From Agrobacterium tumefaciens (lineage in GTDB: Bacteria > Pseudomonadota > Alphaproteobacteria > Rhizobiales > Rhizobiaceae): DNA of 64,000 nt. The notes beneath the pieces are model-generated. The model was not told the origin of the DNA and did not search any database. It saw only the letters and a list, made by a program, of their open reading frames with translations. The position numbers and the translations under genes were made by a program. The first letter of the stretch is position 1. Each line of letters starts with the position of its first letter. Shown piece after piece: positions 1-8,683 of this stretch. The stretch spans positions 1,341,501 through 1,405,500 of the forward strand of contig NZ_CP039889.1 of assembly GCF_005221325.1 (NCBI RefSeq). The letters run 5' to 3'.

Positions 1-1
1 T

Positions 2-898
2 GGTGCGAGCGCCACCTATCTCAGCGAAATGGCCGGCAAGAGCCGCCGTGGCTTCTTCTCCAGTTTCCAGTATGTCACGCTGATTTCCGGCCAGCTTCTG
101 GCGCTGGCGGTGCTTCTGGTGCTGCAGCGGGTTCTGACGCCGGAACAGCTCGGCTCCTGGGGCTGGCGCATTCCCTTCTTCATCGGCGGCCTGCTGGCAA
201 TTGCGGTGTTTTATATCCGCCGCGGCCTTGCCGAAACGCAATCCTTCGAAAACGCCAGGACCGATGAAGCGCACAAGCCGAAATCCAGCGGCTGGGCGCT
301 GTTCAAACACTATCCGCGGGAAGCGCTGATGGTCATGGCGCTGACCTCAGGCGGCACGCTCGCCTTTTACGCCTATACAACCTATCTGCAGAAATTCCTC
401 GTCAACACCTCGGGCTTCAGCAAGGAAAGTGCCACCGAAATCACCACGGCGGCGCTGTTCGTCTTCATGCTGTGCCAGCCGCTTGCCGGCGCGCTGTCGG
501 ACAGGGTGGGCCGCAAGCCGCTGATGGTCGGATTCGGCATTCTCGGAACCCTGTTTACCTATCTCATCTTCAGCACGCTGGCGACGACGACGGATCCGAT
601 CATGGCTTTCGTTCTGGTTCTGGTCGGGCTTTTGATCGTCACCGGTTACACCTCCATCAATGCGGTGGTGAAGGCGGAAATGTTCCCCGCCCATATCCGC
701 GCGCTCGGCGTTGCCCTGCCCTATGCGCTGGCGAACACCATATTCGGTGGGACGGCGGAATTCGTGGCTCTGAAGTTCAAGCAGATCGGCCATGAAAACT
801 GGTTCTTCTGGTATGTAACGATCATGATCGCGCTGTCGCTGGTGGTCTATGTGAAGATGCGCGATACGCGCGATCACAGCCATATCCACGAAGATTGA
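2..898 (+). CDS. MHS-family MFS transporter, 5' end cut by window
   Basis: Proton-coupled metabolite transporter of the inner membrane, sugar-porter fold (PF00083), metabolite:H+ symporter branch that includes KgtP and ProP. The reading frame is open from base 2 onward (GASATYLSEMAG...), so the start codon lies upstream of the window; the ATG at 29 is internal. About 298 C-terminal residues are visible. They carry the family signature GFFSSFQYVTLISGQLLAL, the GWRIPFFIGG helix start, a cytoplasmic loop, and the second six-helix half with the DRVGRKP loop-8/9 motif near 490-520. The substrate cannot be read from the sequence; a dicarboxylate or osmolyte is most likely for the branch. A bidirectional hairpin follows the stop. 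Confidence 0.88.
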   Translation, partial: GASATYLSEMAGKSRRGFFSSFQYVTLISGQLLALAVLLVLQRVLTPEQLGSWGWRIPFFIGGLLAIAVFYIRRGLAETQSFENARTDEAHKPKSSGWALFKHYPREALMVMALTSGGTLAFYAYTTYLQKFLVNTSGFSKESATEITTAALFVFMLCQPLAGALSDRVGRKPLMVGFGILGTLFTYLIFSTLATTTDPIMAFVLVLVGLLIVTGYTSINAVVKAEMFPAHIRALGVALPYALANTIFGGTAEFVALKFKQIGHENWFFWYVTIMIALSLVVYVKMRDTRDHSHIHED

Positions 899-920
899 GC
901 CTCAGCGATCCCCACCCATG

Positions 921-948
921 AAAGCCCCGTCCTGCCGGCGGGGCTTTT
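921..948. terminator. Bidirectional rho-independent terminator
   Basis: Stem AAAGCCCCG / CGGGGCTTT with a short loop and T-rich runs on the plus side. It lies between the convergent transporter and histidine kinase genes, so it probably ends both transcripts. Confidence 0.8.
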
Positions 949-961
949 GTTTTCAGCCCAT

Positions 962-2299
962 TCAGGCCGTTTCGACCGGAAGGATCACGCGGGCTTCGAA
1001 ACCATCCTGCCGGCCGGGAACCGGAGAGGAAAGCATCAGCTCTCCACCTGCCTGTTCCACCAAGCTTTTGACGATGGCAAGGCCAAGCCCGGTGCCGTCA
1101 GCCGTGGTCTGGCCTCGGGTGAAGCGTGTGGTCAGCTTGGGTAACAAAGCCGGGTCGATGGCAGGCGCGGAATTGACGATGCGGATCGTGCCGTCCGTTT
1201 CGGCGACAACCTGCACCGGGCTTTCCGCGGGACTGTGGATCAGCGCGTTTTCAAGAAGGTTACGGATGATGATGCCGAAGGCATCCGCGCCGATCCGACA
1301 GGGCAGGCCGCCTTCACAGCGATTGTTGAAGCGGATGCGGGATGTACCGATCGCCGTTCTGCTCATGTCGTCGATGACGAGTTCGAGCACGGGGATGAGA
1401 TCGCTTGTTTTGTCGGTCACCCCGATCTTCGCTTCCGCCCGCGACATTTGAAGCAGTTTTTCGGCGAGATGCGCGAGATGCTGCAGGGATTTTTCGATAT
1501 TCTCGACGCGTGGCGCCAGCTCCGGCGGAATATCGGCATGCAGCCTCTGCGCCTGCGCCAGCGCGCCGGCAATCGGCGTGCGCAATTCGTGGGCGCTGTT
1601 GGCGGTGAATTCCCGCTCGGCCTCGATCGTCGATCGCAGCCGCCCGAGCAGCAGGTTGACCGAACGGGCGATGGGGTGCAGTTCTGCCGGGAACGGCTGG
1701 GTCGCAAGCGGGGCGAGATTGCCGCCGTCTTTTTTGCCGATTTCGTCACGCAACGTCTGCACGGGTTGCAGGGTTCTGCGCACAACGACGATGACGGCGA
1801 AAATGCTGGCCGGAATGAGAATGAGCACAGGCAGCATCAAGGCGGTGCCGGCCTCTTCGATCGCCTCGCGGCGATTGGCGAAGGCATCGGCCACCTGCAG
1901 GAAATAATTGCCGTCGGGCGAGGCGACCGTGAAGATGCGCTGCGACGATGTCTCGGAAAAACCGGGGTCAAGCGCGACTTCGAAAGGCTCCGTCGAACTG
2001 TCATGCGAGTGCAGCACGACCTGGCCCTCCCGGTCGCGAACCTGATAGGTCAGATATTCCACCCCTTCCGCCGACTGGTTGAGTTTTTGTGCGGCCGGTG
2101 CGGTATTGTTTTCGCGCAGGTCGTCCAGAAGAAGCGGCAGCAGCCTTTCCGAAGTTTCTTCGAGGCCGGCATCGAAAATCTCGGCAAATTCGTCCTGCAT
2201 CACCATGACGCCAAGCCCGCAGGCGAGTAGCCAGGATATGGCGACAACGCTTGTCAGCGCCGTCACGAGTTTGCGGGTCATGCTGGTCGGTCTGGCCAT
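962..2299 (-). CDS. Sensor histidine kinase (PmrB/QseC-like)
   Basis: Inner-membrane sensor kinase of 445 residues. Transmembrane helices lie at about 11-34 and 153-173 and frame a periplasmic sensor domain of about 118 residues. A HAMP-like linker follows, then HisKA with the phospho-acceptor His at about 237 (SAHELRTP), the N box near 347-351 (NLLEN) and the G box near 402-408 (GTGLGLA). The gene starts 20 bp after the stop of the response regulator, so the two are cotranscribed. The phosphoethanolamine transferase lies upstream on the same strand, the order of enterobacterial pmrCAB. The stimulus is unknown. Acidic residues are scattered in the periplasmic domain (DEFAEIFDAGLEE), but no ExxE metal site could be identified with confidence. 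Confidence 0.92.
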   Translation of the reverse strand: MARPTSMTRKLVTALTSVVAISWLLACGLGVMVMQDEFAEIFDAGLEETSERLLPLLLDDLRENNTAPAAQKLNQSAEGVEYLTYQVRDREGQVVLHSHDSSTEPFEVALDPGFSETSSQRIFTVASPDGNYFLQVADAFANRREAIEEAGTALMLPVLILIPASIFAVIVVVRRTLQPVQTLRDEIGKKDGGNLAPLATQPFPAELHPIARSVNLLLGRLRSTIEAEREFTANSAHELRTPIAGALAQAQRLHADIPPELAPRVENIEKSLQHLAHLAEKLLQMSRAEAKIGVTDKTSDLIPVLELVIDDMSRTAIGTSRIRFNNRCEGGLPCRIGADAFGIIIRNLLENALIHSPAESPVQVVAETDGTIRIVNSAPAIDPALLPKLTTRFTRGQTTADGTGLGLAIVKSLVEQAGGELMLSSPVPGRQDGFEARVILPVETA

Positions 2300-2319
2300 C
2301 TCTGCTGCCTGCGGTTCGT

Positions 2320-2973
2320 CTACTTGATAGTGTAGCCGACGCCGCGCACGGTTTCGACGCGGTCATGGCCGATTTTCTTGCGCAGCCGGCTGATATAGAC
2401 CTCGACCGTGTTGCTCTCTATTTCCGCGCCGAATTCATAGAGCGTGTCGTGCAATTGCGCTTTCGAGACGACCGCGCCGGGATGTTCGACCAGCTTTTCC
2501 AGCACGGCCCATTCCCGGGCGCTCAGCGTCTGCGCCGCGCCGTCAACGGTGATGTTGCGCGCCACCTGGTTGATCTCGATGCCGGGCAGGCGGATGACGG
2601 GTGCGGAGCGGCCCTCGTAACGGCGCGAGACCGCCAGCATGCGCGCCGAAAGCTCGTTGAGATCGAAGGGCTTGACCAGATAGTCGTCGGCCCCGGCATT
2701 CAGCCCGGCAATCCGGTCGGAGACCTGGTCATGCGCCGTCAGGATGATCACCGGCGTTGCGTCCTCGCGCTTGCGCAGGGTTTGCAGAAGGGTGATGCCC
2801 TCACCGTCAGGCAGTCGCATGTCAAGCAGGATCAGGCCGTAACCCATGGTCAGCGTCGCCGCCATGGCGTCGCCCAGCGTCTTGAACCAGTCAACAGCAT
2901 GGCCAGCCGCCCCGACATGGTCTCGCAGCGCCTCTCCCAGCACATAATCGTCTTCAACAAGCAGAACTCGCAA
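2320..2973 (-). CDS. OmpR/PhoB-type response regulator (PmrA-like)
   Basis: Two-domain DNA-binding response regulator of 217 residues, the usual length. The receiver domain has the acidic pair at 8-9 (VEDD), the phospho-acceptor Asp at 51 (LLDMRLPDG), Thr near 79 and Lys at 101 (VKPFD). A C-terminal winged helix spans about 125-217 and ends in the family motif VRGVGYTIK. It is the middle gene of a three-gene minus-strand set, 66 bp after the phosphoethanolamine transferase stop and 20 bp before the kinase start. By analogy with pmrA it probably controls the upstream transferase gene and its own operon; this is inferred from context. Confidence 0.93.
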   Translation of the reverse strand: MRVLLVEDDYVLGEALRDHVGAAGHAVDWFKTLGDAMAATLTMGYGLILLDMRLPDGEGITLLQTLRKREDATPVIILTAHDQVSDRIAGLNAGADDYLVKPFDLNELSARMLAVSRRYEGRSAPVIRLPGIEINQVARNITVDGAAQTLSAREWAVLEKLVEHPGAVVSKAQLHDTLYEFGAEIESNTVEVYISRLRKKIGHDRVETVRGVGYTIK

Positions 2974-3039
2974 GACAGCTCCCTCTATCGCGTCGTCTTG
3001 CGTATCTCTTTGTCCGGATAAGCGTCAAGCACTGTCTGT

Positions 3040-4707
3040 TCAGTTCGTCTGCCGCCTGGTGCAGCCGCTGAAGACGTCAAGCGAGGGGTCGTAGACCGAC
3101 GTCGAGACGCCCATCATGCCGAGGATGCTATGGAAATAATTGTCATGCGAGCGCCCGCCCTCTGCAGCGCTCCTTGCCAGGCAGGCTTTGTCCAGCCCCA
3201 TGGATTTGGCGAAATCATCGTCGAACCAGACGAGAAACGGCACATGGGTCTGCTGGGCAGGCGCAAGCAGATAGGGCGCGCCATGCAGGTAGACGCCGTT
3301 CTCGCCCAGGGATTCACCGTGGTCCGAGGCATAGATCATGCCCGACGCCAGCTTGTCGGAGCGTGCCTTGAGCTTGTCGATCACGGTCGAGAGGAAGTGG
3401 TCGGTGTAAAGAAGCGTGTTGTCGTAGGAGTTGACGATCTCTGCGTCGGTGCAGTTGCCAAGCTCGGCCGTGCGGCAATCCGGGGTGAATTTGCGGAATT
3501 CATCGGTGTAGCGCAGATAATAGGTCGGCCCGTGGCTGCCCATCTGATGCAGCACGATTACGCTGTCCTTCTTGACGTTGTCGAGCCACGCATCGAGCTT
3601 GTCGAAAAAGATATCGTCGCGGCATTCGCCGCCGGTGCAGAAGCGGCTGTCATTGGTGGAGGGCAGGTCGAAATAGGGGATGCGGTCGGCGACATTCTTG
3701 CTGCCGGTATTGTTGTCCAGCCATGTGGCGCCGACGCCGGCATGGACGAGGACATCCATGAGGTTTTCATTGGCGAGCGCCTTGCTGCGGCTATATTGCG
3801 AGCGCGTGAATTTCGAAAACATGCAGGGAATTGAAATCGCCGTCGCCGTGCCGCAGCTGGTGGTGTCGGGGAAATAAACCACGTTGCGTTTTGCGAGTTC
3901 CGGATTGGTGTCGCGCCCATAACCGTTCAGGGAAAAATTCGCGGCGCGCGCGGTCTCGCCGGCCACGATGACGGTGATGCGCGGCTTCTGCACACCCCCA
4001 AGTGCCGGCAGGAGTTTCGCGTCCTTGCCGATGGGGCTCACCTGTATTTCGGCTTCCTGGCCGGCCTGGGTGAAATAATGGATGGTGGAGATCATCGGCG
4101 ACAACGGGTTGACGCTTTTGACGATATCCTTGTGCTGGCGGATGGCTGTGGTGAAGGTCTTGGAATTCGCAAAGCTGATGATGCCCGCAATGGTGAGGCA
4201 GATCAGGATGCTGATGGTGTTCCACAGCAGCTTGTCGAGGATCGGCCGATGCCGGATGCGGACGGCGGTGATGAGAACGGACGGCACCAGCCCGTAAACC
4301 GCCATATGAAGGAGAAAGTCGGGGGTGATCAGGTTGCCGGCTTCCGCCTGCGTCGTTTCCATGGCGTTGCGGATCATGTCGCTGTCTATGACGATACCGT
4401 AGCGATCCATGAACCAGGAGGCCGCCGCCGCCGCAAAGACCAGCAAGATCAAGAACGGCTTGATGATATATTTGGCGGAAAAAATGATGATGAGGGCACC
4501 GAAAAAGGCGGCCATGGCGAGGTAAAGCGCTGCGATGGCAACCGGATAGGCCGAAAGATAGGTATGGACCTTCGACCAGAAGGTGCGGTTCGTAAACAGC
4601 AGCAGATAGGCCGCCGTCAGCAGACTGAGCGCCACGCTGCCGATTTCCGGCCGAAACGTTGTTGTTCCCGTCGCTTTCGAGGTCAAAAGAGCCACTATCA
4701 GATCCAC
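3040..4707 (-). CDS. eptA: Phosphoethanolamine transferase (EptA/PmrC family)
   Basis: Inner-membrane enzyme with a periplasmic catalytic domain that moves phosphoethanolamine onto lipid A, lowering surface charge and affinity for cationic peptides. About five N-terminal transmembrane helices precede a sulfatase-fold domain. Visible motifs are AGETARAANFSLNGYG, the nucleophile region TTSCGTATAISIPCMFS, GSHGP, and the metal-site motif ASDHGESLGENG with a following HGAPY. Paired cysteines are as in EptA. The frame is open to 4812 (ATG at 4809), giving about 589 residues. Alignment of the helix after RPEIG with known EptA N-termini favours a start near 4690-4710; I chose the GTG at 4707, giving 555 residues. 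It is the first gene of a pmrCAB-like set. Confidence 0.88.
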   Translation of the reverse strand: MDLIVALLTSKATGTTTFRPEIGSVALSLLTAAYLLLFTNRTFWSKVHTYLSAYPVAIAALYLAMAAFFGALIIIFSAKYIIKPFLILLVFAAAAASWFMDRYGIVIDSDMIRNAMETTQAEAGNLITPDFLLHMAVYGLVPSVLITAVRIRHRPILDKLLWNTISILICLTIAGIISFANSKTFTTAIRQHKDIVKSVNPLSPMISTIHYFTQAGQEAEIQVSPIGKDAKLLPALGGVQKPRITVIVAGETARAANFSLNGYGRDTNPELAKRNVVYFPDTTSCGTATAISIPCMFSKFTRSQYSRSKALANENLMDVLVHAGVGATWLDNNTGSKNVADRIPYFDLPSTNDSRFCTGGECRDDIFFDKLDAWLDNVKKDSVIVLHQMGSHGPTYYLRYTDEFRKFTPDCRTAELGNCTDAEIVNSYDNTLLYTDHFLSTVIDKLKARSDKLASGMIYASDHGESLGENGVYLHGAPYLLAPAQQTHVPFLVWFDDDFAKSMGLDKACLARSAAEGGRSHDNYFHSILGMMGVSTSVYDPSLDVFSGCTRRQTN

Positions 4708-4902
4708 CAGATTTCCGCTCGGCCGATGGCAGCGAAGAAAATGCGGAAACGCCGCAGTCCAGGTCGCTGCACGGCCCGTTTGGTGGCGGATGCCCGATTT
4801 GGCTGACATCAACCTGAATGCTTGTCACGAAAGTGTCATATCGCATCGAATTTCCCGAGAGGGTTGTGTTTCAGGTTGATGACGGATCACGAGAGGCGGG
4901 GC

Positions 4903-5166
4903 CTAATTGAGCCCCACGATGCCGGTGGCGGTGGTGCGCGTTGATAATACCCGCGTGGCTCTCACCGGCAGCAGGCTGCCCGCCGGCAGGTTCTGGAAGG
5001 TCACCGTCGCGCCTGAAAGCAAGGTGAGGCAGAGATGGCCGGCATTGCCCACATAGACGGCGCGCGTGGGGGAAGAAAGCGGGTTCACATCGTCAGGAAC
5101 GACATCGAAGGCGTGGGATGCCGGGGATTCGAGGCCTGCCACATGGTGTTCGTAAGTCTCAGCCAT
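4903..5166 (-). CDS. Small protein resembling GTA spike base protein (RCAP_Rcc01079 family)
   Basis: An 87-residue protein. The start is set by a strong ribosome binding site (ACAGGAGA) six bases before the ATG at 5166; the longer frame to 5262 has no such site. The sequence follows the pattern I recall for the gene-transfer-agent spike base family: PDDVNPLSSPTRAVYVGNAG, then a beta-rich stretch with VTFQNLPAGSLLPVRATRV and a C-terminal TTATGIVGLN. No other phage or GTA genes are nearby. It may be a domesticated capsid or tail remnant or a house-keeping paralogue. The family call is from pattern memory and not checked by search. Confidence 0.68.
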   Translation of the reverse strand: MAETYEHHVAGLESPASHAFDVVPDDVNPLSSPTRAVYVGNAGHLCLTLLSGATVTFQNLPAGSLLPVRATRVLSTRTTATGIVGLN

Positions 5167-5422
5167 TTTTGTCTCCTGTAAGTCGAAATCTGCCGTGATT
5201 ATGCGGCGCGCCGGAGCGACGGGGAAAAGCGGGGAGGAGAAAATAGTCCGGCCGAATTCCACTCTCGTTTCCGGCCTGCCGATGAGTGCGGTGTTTTTCC
5301 CGCAATCTCATGCGATTGCGCCGTATCGGCCTGTTGCCATCGATACGTCACAAAAAGGATGGGGCTGATTCTTCGTCCACGGGCCCGGCAGGCGGGCACG
5401 CGTACTCCCGACAAGGCCCGCC

Positions 5423-6340
5423 TTAGCTGCGGGCGTGGAGAATGAAGGCCCTGACGGCGGGCGAGGCTTCCGTTTTCCGGTGGGCTATGGCGAGGTCGGA
5501 CGTGGTGGCGCTTGCGGTAAGCGGCACGTAGCGCACGCCGGGAAGCCTCAGGCAATCGAGCGAGCGTGGCACCAGCGCGACGCCGAGGCCGATCGCCACC
5601 ATGCTGGTAATGGTGGTGTAGTCCCGGCCTTCCGGGTTGATCACTGGCTGGAAACCCGCCTCGTTGCAGGCCTCTATCGTATTGTAGTGAAAGCCGACGT
5701 CCGGCGGCTGCCGCGGCGTGATGAAGGTTTCTGCGGCGAGGTTCTTGAGATCGAGTTGCAGCGCATAGGCCAATGGATGGTTCTCCGGCAGGGCGGCCAT
5801 CAAGGGTTCGCGCAGAACCACATGGGTTGTGACGCCTTCCGGGATCGGCGCGGGCGGGCGGATGAAGGCGAAATCCAGATTGCCATCGGCGATCTTGGCC
5901 AGTTGCAGCCGCATTTCCATCTCGATGAGTTGCAGCTCTACGTCCGGATGGGAGGCGCGGAAACTGGCGATGGACTGGATCAGCAGGCCGGAATAGGCAG
6001 CGGAGGCGACATAACCGATGGAGATGCGGCCGGTCTCGCCACGGCCGACACGTCTGAGTGCGGCAAGTGCCGCCTCGGCATTGGCAAGGATTTTCCGGGC
6101 ATCCTCGTAGAGCAGCTGGCCCGATGTCGTCAGCTTCACCGAGCGGCGCGTCCGGTCAAGCAGAGGCATGCCGACAATATCCTCGAGCGCCATGATCTGC
6201 TGGCTCAAACCCGGCTGGGCAATGCCGAGGCGGGCGGCGGCACGCTCGAAATTGCGCTCATCCACCAGCGTGGTGAAATAGCGCAGGTGCCGCAGCTCGA
6301 ATGTATCGGCGCGGCCTGCCGGTTTCCTGCCCATCGTCAC
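5423..6340 (-). CDS. LysR-family transcriptional regulator
   Basis: A 305-residue LysR regulator. The N-terminal winged HTH starts at about residue 14 (FELRHLRYFTTLVDERNFERAA) with the recognition helix near AQPGLSQQIMALE. A C-terminal effector domain of the periplasmic-binding fold follows (IGYVASAAYSGLL..., then DFAFIRPPAP). It resembles the BenM/CatM/CbbR branch. The gene is divergent from the siderophore receptor with about 152 bp between them, the classic layout for a LysR gene and its target. The effector is unknown. The N-terminal extension of about 13 residues before the HTH is slightly long, but the ATG at 6340 is a reasonable start. Confidence 0.9.
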   Translation of the reverse strand: MTMGRKPAGRADTFELRHLRYFTTLVDERNFERAAARLGIAQPGLSQQIMALEDIVGMPLLDRTRRSVKLTTSGQLLYEDARKILANAEAALAALRRVGRGETGRISIGYVASAAYSGLLIQSIASFRASHPDVELQLIEMEMRLQLAKIADGNLDFAFIRPPAPIPEGVTTHVVLREPLMAALPENHPLAYALQLDLKNLAAETFITPRQPPDVGFHYNTIEACNEAGFQPVINPEGRDYTTITSMVAIGLGVALVPRSLDCLRLPGVRYVPLTASATTSDLAIAHRKTEASPAVRAFILHARS

Positions 6341-6392
6341 GGCCTTTCCCGGTAGATTTGAATAATTCCAAGCTATTATCGATGCGATTTTT

Positions 6393-6409
6393 CATAATCA
6401 ATAGTTATG
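6393..6409. promoter_or_regulatory. Candidate LysR-type operator (T-N11-A)
   Basis: CATAATCAATAGTTATG is an interrupted palindrome, CATAA-N7-TTATG, with an embedded T-N11-A core. It lies between the divergent LysR and receptor genes in an AT-rich stretch. The binding protein is inferred from position only. Confidence 0.4.
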
Positions 6410-6492
6410 AAAAAAACCGGCTACACTTATTGGATCACAATCTGCACCTTGCGTAATAAGATGACTTAAATTCTCCAGAAAAAAACCGCTTC

Positions 6493-8655
6493 ATGGCGGC
6501 GCGGGTGATGAAGGGTATTGGCGTGCAGGGAAAATCCAAACACATTTCCATTCTGGCTGGTGGTTGCGCCGCCATTGCCTATGTGGCGTTTCTGGCCCCC
6601 GCTGCTGCCCTTGCTCAGGAAGCCGGAACGACGGTGCTGCAAACCATCACCGTGGAAGGCGCCAAAAACCAGGATCCCAAGGCGCCGGTGAAAGGTTATG
6701 TGGCGAAAACCAGCGCCAGCGCCACCAAGACGGGCCGCGCGCTGATCGAGACATCGCAATCGGTCTCTGTCATCACCAAAGACCAGATGGATGCGCAGAA
6801 TGTCCGCACTCTCAGCGAGGCGCTGAATTATGTGCCCGGCGTCGTCGCGCAGCCGTTCGGCTCCGATCCGCGTTTCGATGCGCCGCGCATTCGCGGCTTT
6901 CAGGGGAACCAGCTGCAGTTCCTCAACGGCCTGCGGCTGATGCGCACGGCCGGTGCGCCTTCTTATGAGGTCTACGGTCTGGAGCGGGTGGAAGTCATTC
7001 GCGGGCCGGCTTCGGTGCTTTATGGTCAGGGTAATCCCGGCGGTCTCATCAATCTCGTCAGCAAGCGGCCGACATTCGAGCGTTTCGGCGAAGTGGGCGC
7101 GCAGATCGGCAGCTTCGATTATTACCAGTCGATGTTCGACATCGGCGGCCCGGTGGCGAATAGCGACAGTTTCGCCTATCGCCTGACCGGCCTTGCCCGC
7201 AATGCTCACACCCAGACGGACAATCTGCAGAACGACCGTTATTTCATTGCCCCGGCGCTGACATGGCAGCCGGATGAGGACACGAAGCTGACGGTTCTTG
7301 CCTCGTATCAGCACGATAATCCCAGTTCGCCCTCCGGCCTGCCGGCGGCGCTGACTTATTCGCGGCCGGGCAACATGCTGGATCGCAGCTTTTATGTCGG
7401 CGATCCCTCCTTCGACACGTCAAACCGTAAATTCACCAATATCGGTTATGAATTCGAGCACCGTTTCGACGAGACCTTCACCTTCCGGCAGAATGCGCGT
7501 TATTCCAATTTCGACTGGTCCTACCGGGCGCTCGGCATGTCTTCGACCAGCGGTGGCATGATCGGCAATCTCATCCGCCGCAACGCGACGTTCCAGGACG
7601 AGTTGCTGAACACCTTCAACATCGACAACAGCCTGCAGGCGGATTTTTCCACGGGGCCGATCAACCATACCCTGCTCGTCGGGCTGGACTACCGCTATTT
7701 CGACAATAACGTCAAAACCGAATTCTGGACCGCGACGCCGCTCAACCCCGTCAACCCTGTCTATGGCGGGCCGATCAGCCTGACCCCGCGCACGCTTTAT
7801 GCCGATGTGAAGACGGATATTTCCCAGATCGGTCTTTATGCGCAGGACGAGATGGCGATAGAGAACTGGCGCATCACCGCCGGCCTGCGGCAGGACTGGG
7901 CAAGCACCAGCGGCACCACATTCAACGGCTCGACCTACCGCGCGCTCGACAAGGACGACCACAAGCTGACGGGCCGCGTCGGCGTCAGTTACCTTTTCGA
8001 TGGCGGCTTCGCGCCCTATGTCAGCTACGCCACCTCCTTCGAGCCGGTGCCGCAGCCGGCTGTCGGCGATGCGCCGAAGCCCACCACGGGCGAGCAGTGG
8101 GAGGCGGGCATCAAATACCAACCTGAGGGTTTCGACGGTTTCTTCTCCGCCGCGATCTACGATCTGAAGCAGAAAAACGTCACGACGACGGTGGGCGGTG
8201 TAACGCAGCAGATGGACGAGGCGCGCGTGAAAGGCCTCGAACTGGAAGGCGTCGCAAGCCTCACCGACGGGCTCGACCTGCGCGCCGCCTATACCTACAT
8301 GGACAGCGAGGTGTCCGGCCGTGTGAATGATGGCAAGGAGCTTGATAGCACGCCACGGCACGCCGCAAGCCTTTGGCTGGATTACACCTTTGCCGAAGAT
8401 ACCGCGCTTGAGGGTTTCGGCATCGGAGGTGGTGTCCGGTATGTCGGAAAGCGTTACGGCGACGCCGCCAATACCTTCGAAATGAAGGGCCTCGCTTTGC
8501 TCGATCTCGGTGTGCATTACGAGAAAAACGGCTACCGCGCCTCGCTTCAGGTGCAAAACTTGACTGATAAAGAATATATTTCTAGTTGCTCCACTTTCGG
8601 ATGCTATTACGGTGACGGAAGAACGGTTATGGGCAAGCTGACCTATCGTTGGTGA
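6493..8655 (+). CDS. TonB-dependent siderophore receptor (FhuA/FoxA type)
   Basis: Outer-membrane ferric-siderophore receptor of 720 residues. The signal peptide ends near residue 35 (APAAALA|QEAGT). A TonB-box-like stretch follows (TVLQTITVEGAK), then the plug domain (SQSVSVITKDQMDAQNVRTLSEAL, RGPASVLYGQGNPGGLINLVSKRP) and a beta-barrel ending in an aromatic residue (MGKLTYRW). The motif set matches the TIGR01783 siderophore receptor family, close to ferrichrome and ferrioxamine receptors. It is the first gene of an operon with FhuD-, FhuB- and FhuC-like genes, which supports a hydroxamate ligand. No clear Shine-Dalgarno precedes the ATG at 6493, and the ATG at 6508 is an alternative. Confidence 0.92.
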   Translation: MAARVMKGIGVQGKSKHISILAGGCAAIAYVAFLAPAAALAQEAGTTVLQTITVEGAKNQDPKAPVKGYVAKTSASATKTGRALIETSQSVSVITKDQMDAQNVRTLSEALNYVPGVVAQPFGSDPRFDAPRIRGFQGNQLQFLNGLRLMRTAGAPSYEVYGLERVEVIRGPASVLYGQGNPGGLINLVSKRPTFERFGEVGAQIGSFDYYQSMFDIGGPVANSDSFAYRLTGLARNAHTQTDNLQNDRYFIAPALTWQPDEDTKLTVLASYQHDNPSSPSGLPAALTYSRPGNMLDRSFYVGDPSFDTSNRKFTNIGYEFEHRFDETFTFRQNARYSNFDWSYRALGMSSTSGGMIGNLIRRNATFQDELLNTFNIDNSLQADFSTGPINHTLLVGLDYRYFDNNVKTEFWTATPLNPVNPVYGGPISLTPRTLYADVKTDISQIGLYAQDEMAIENWRITAGLRQDWASTSGTTFNGSTYRALDKDDHKLTGRVGVSYLFDGGFAPYVSYATSFEPVPQPAVGDAPKPTTGEQWEAGIKYQPEGFDGFFSAAIYDLKQKNVTTTVGGVTQQMDEARVKGLELEGVASLTDGLDLRAAYTYMDSEVSGRVNDGKELDSTPRHAASLWLDYTFAEDTALEGFGIGGGVRYVGKRYGDAANTFEMKGLALLDLGVHYEKNGYRASLQVQNLTDKEYISSCSTFGCYYGDGRTVMGKLTYRW

Positions 8656-8683
8656 CGCCATATCAAAGTGAAGCAGCAGGGGC

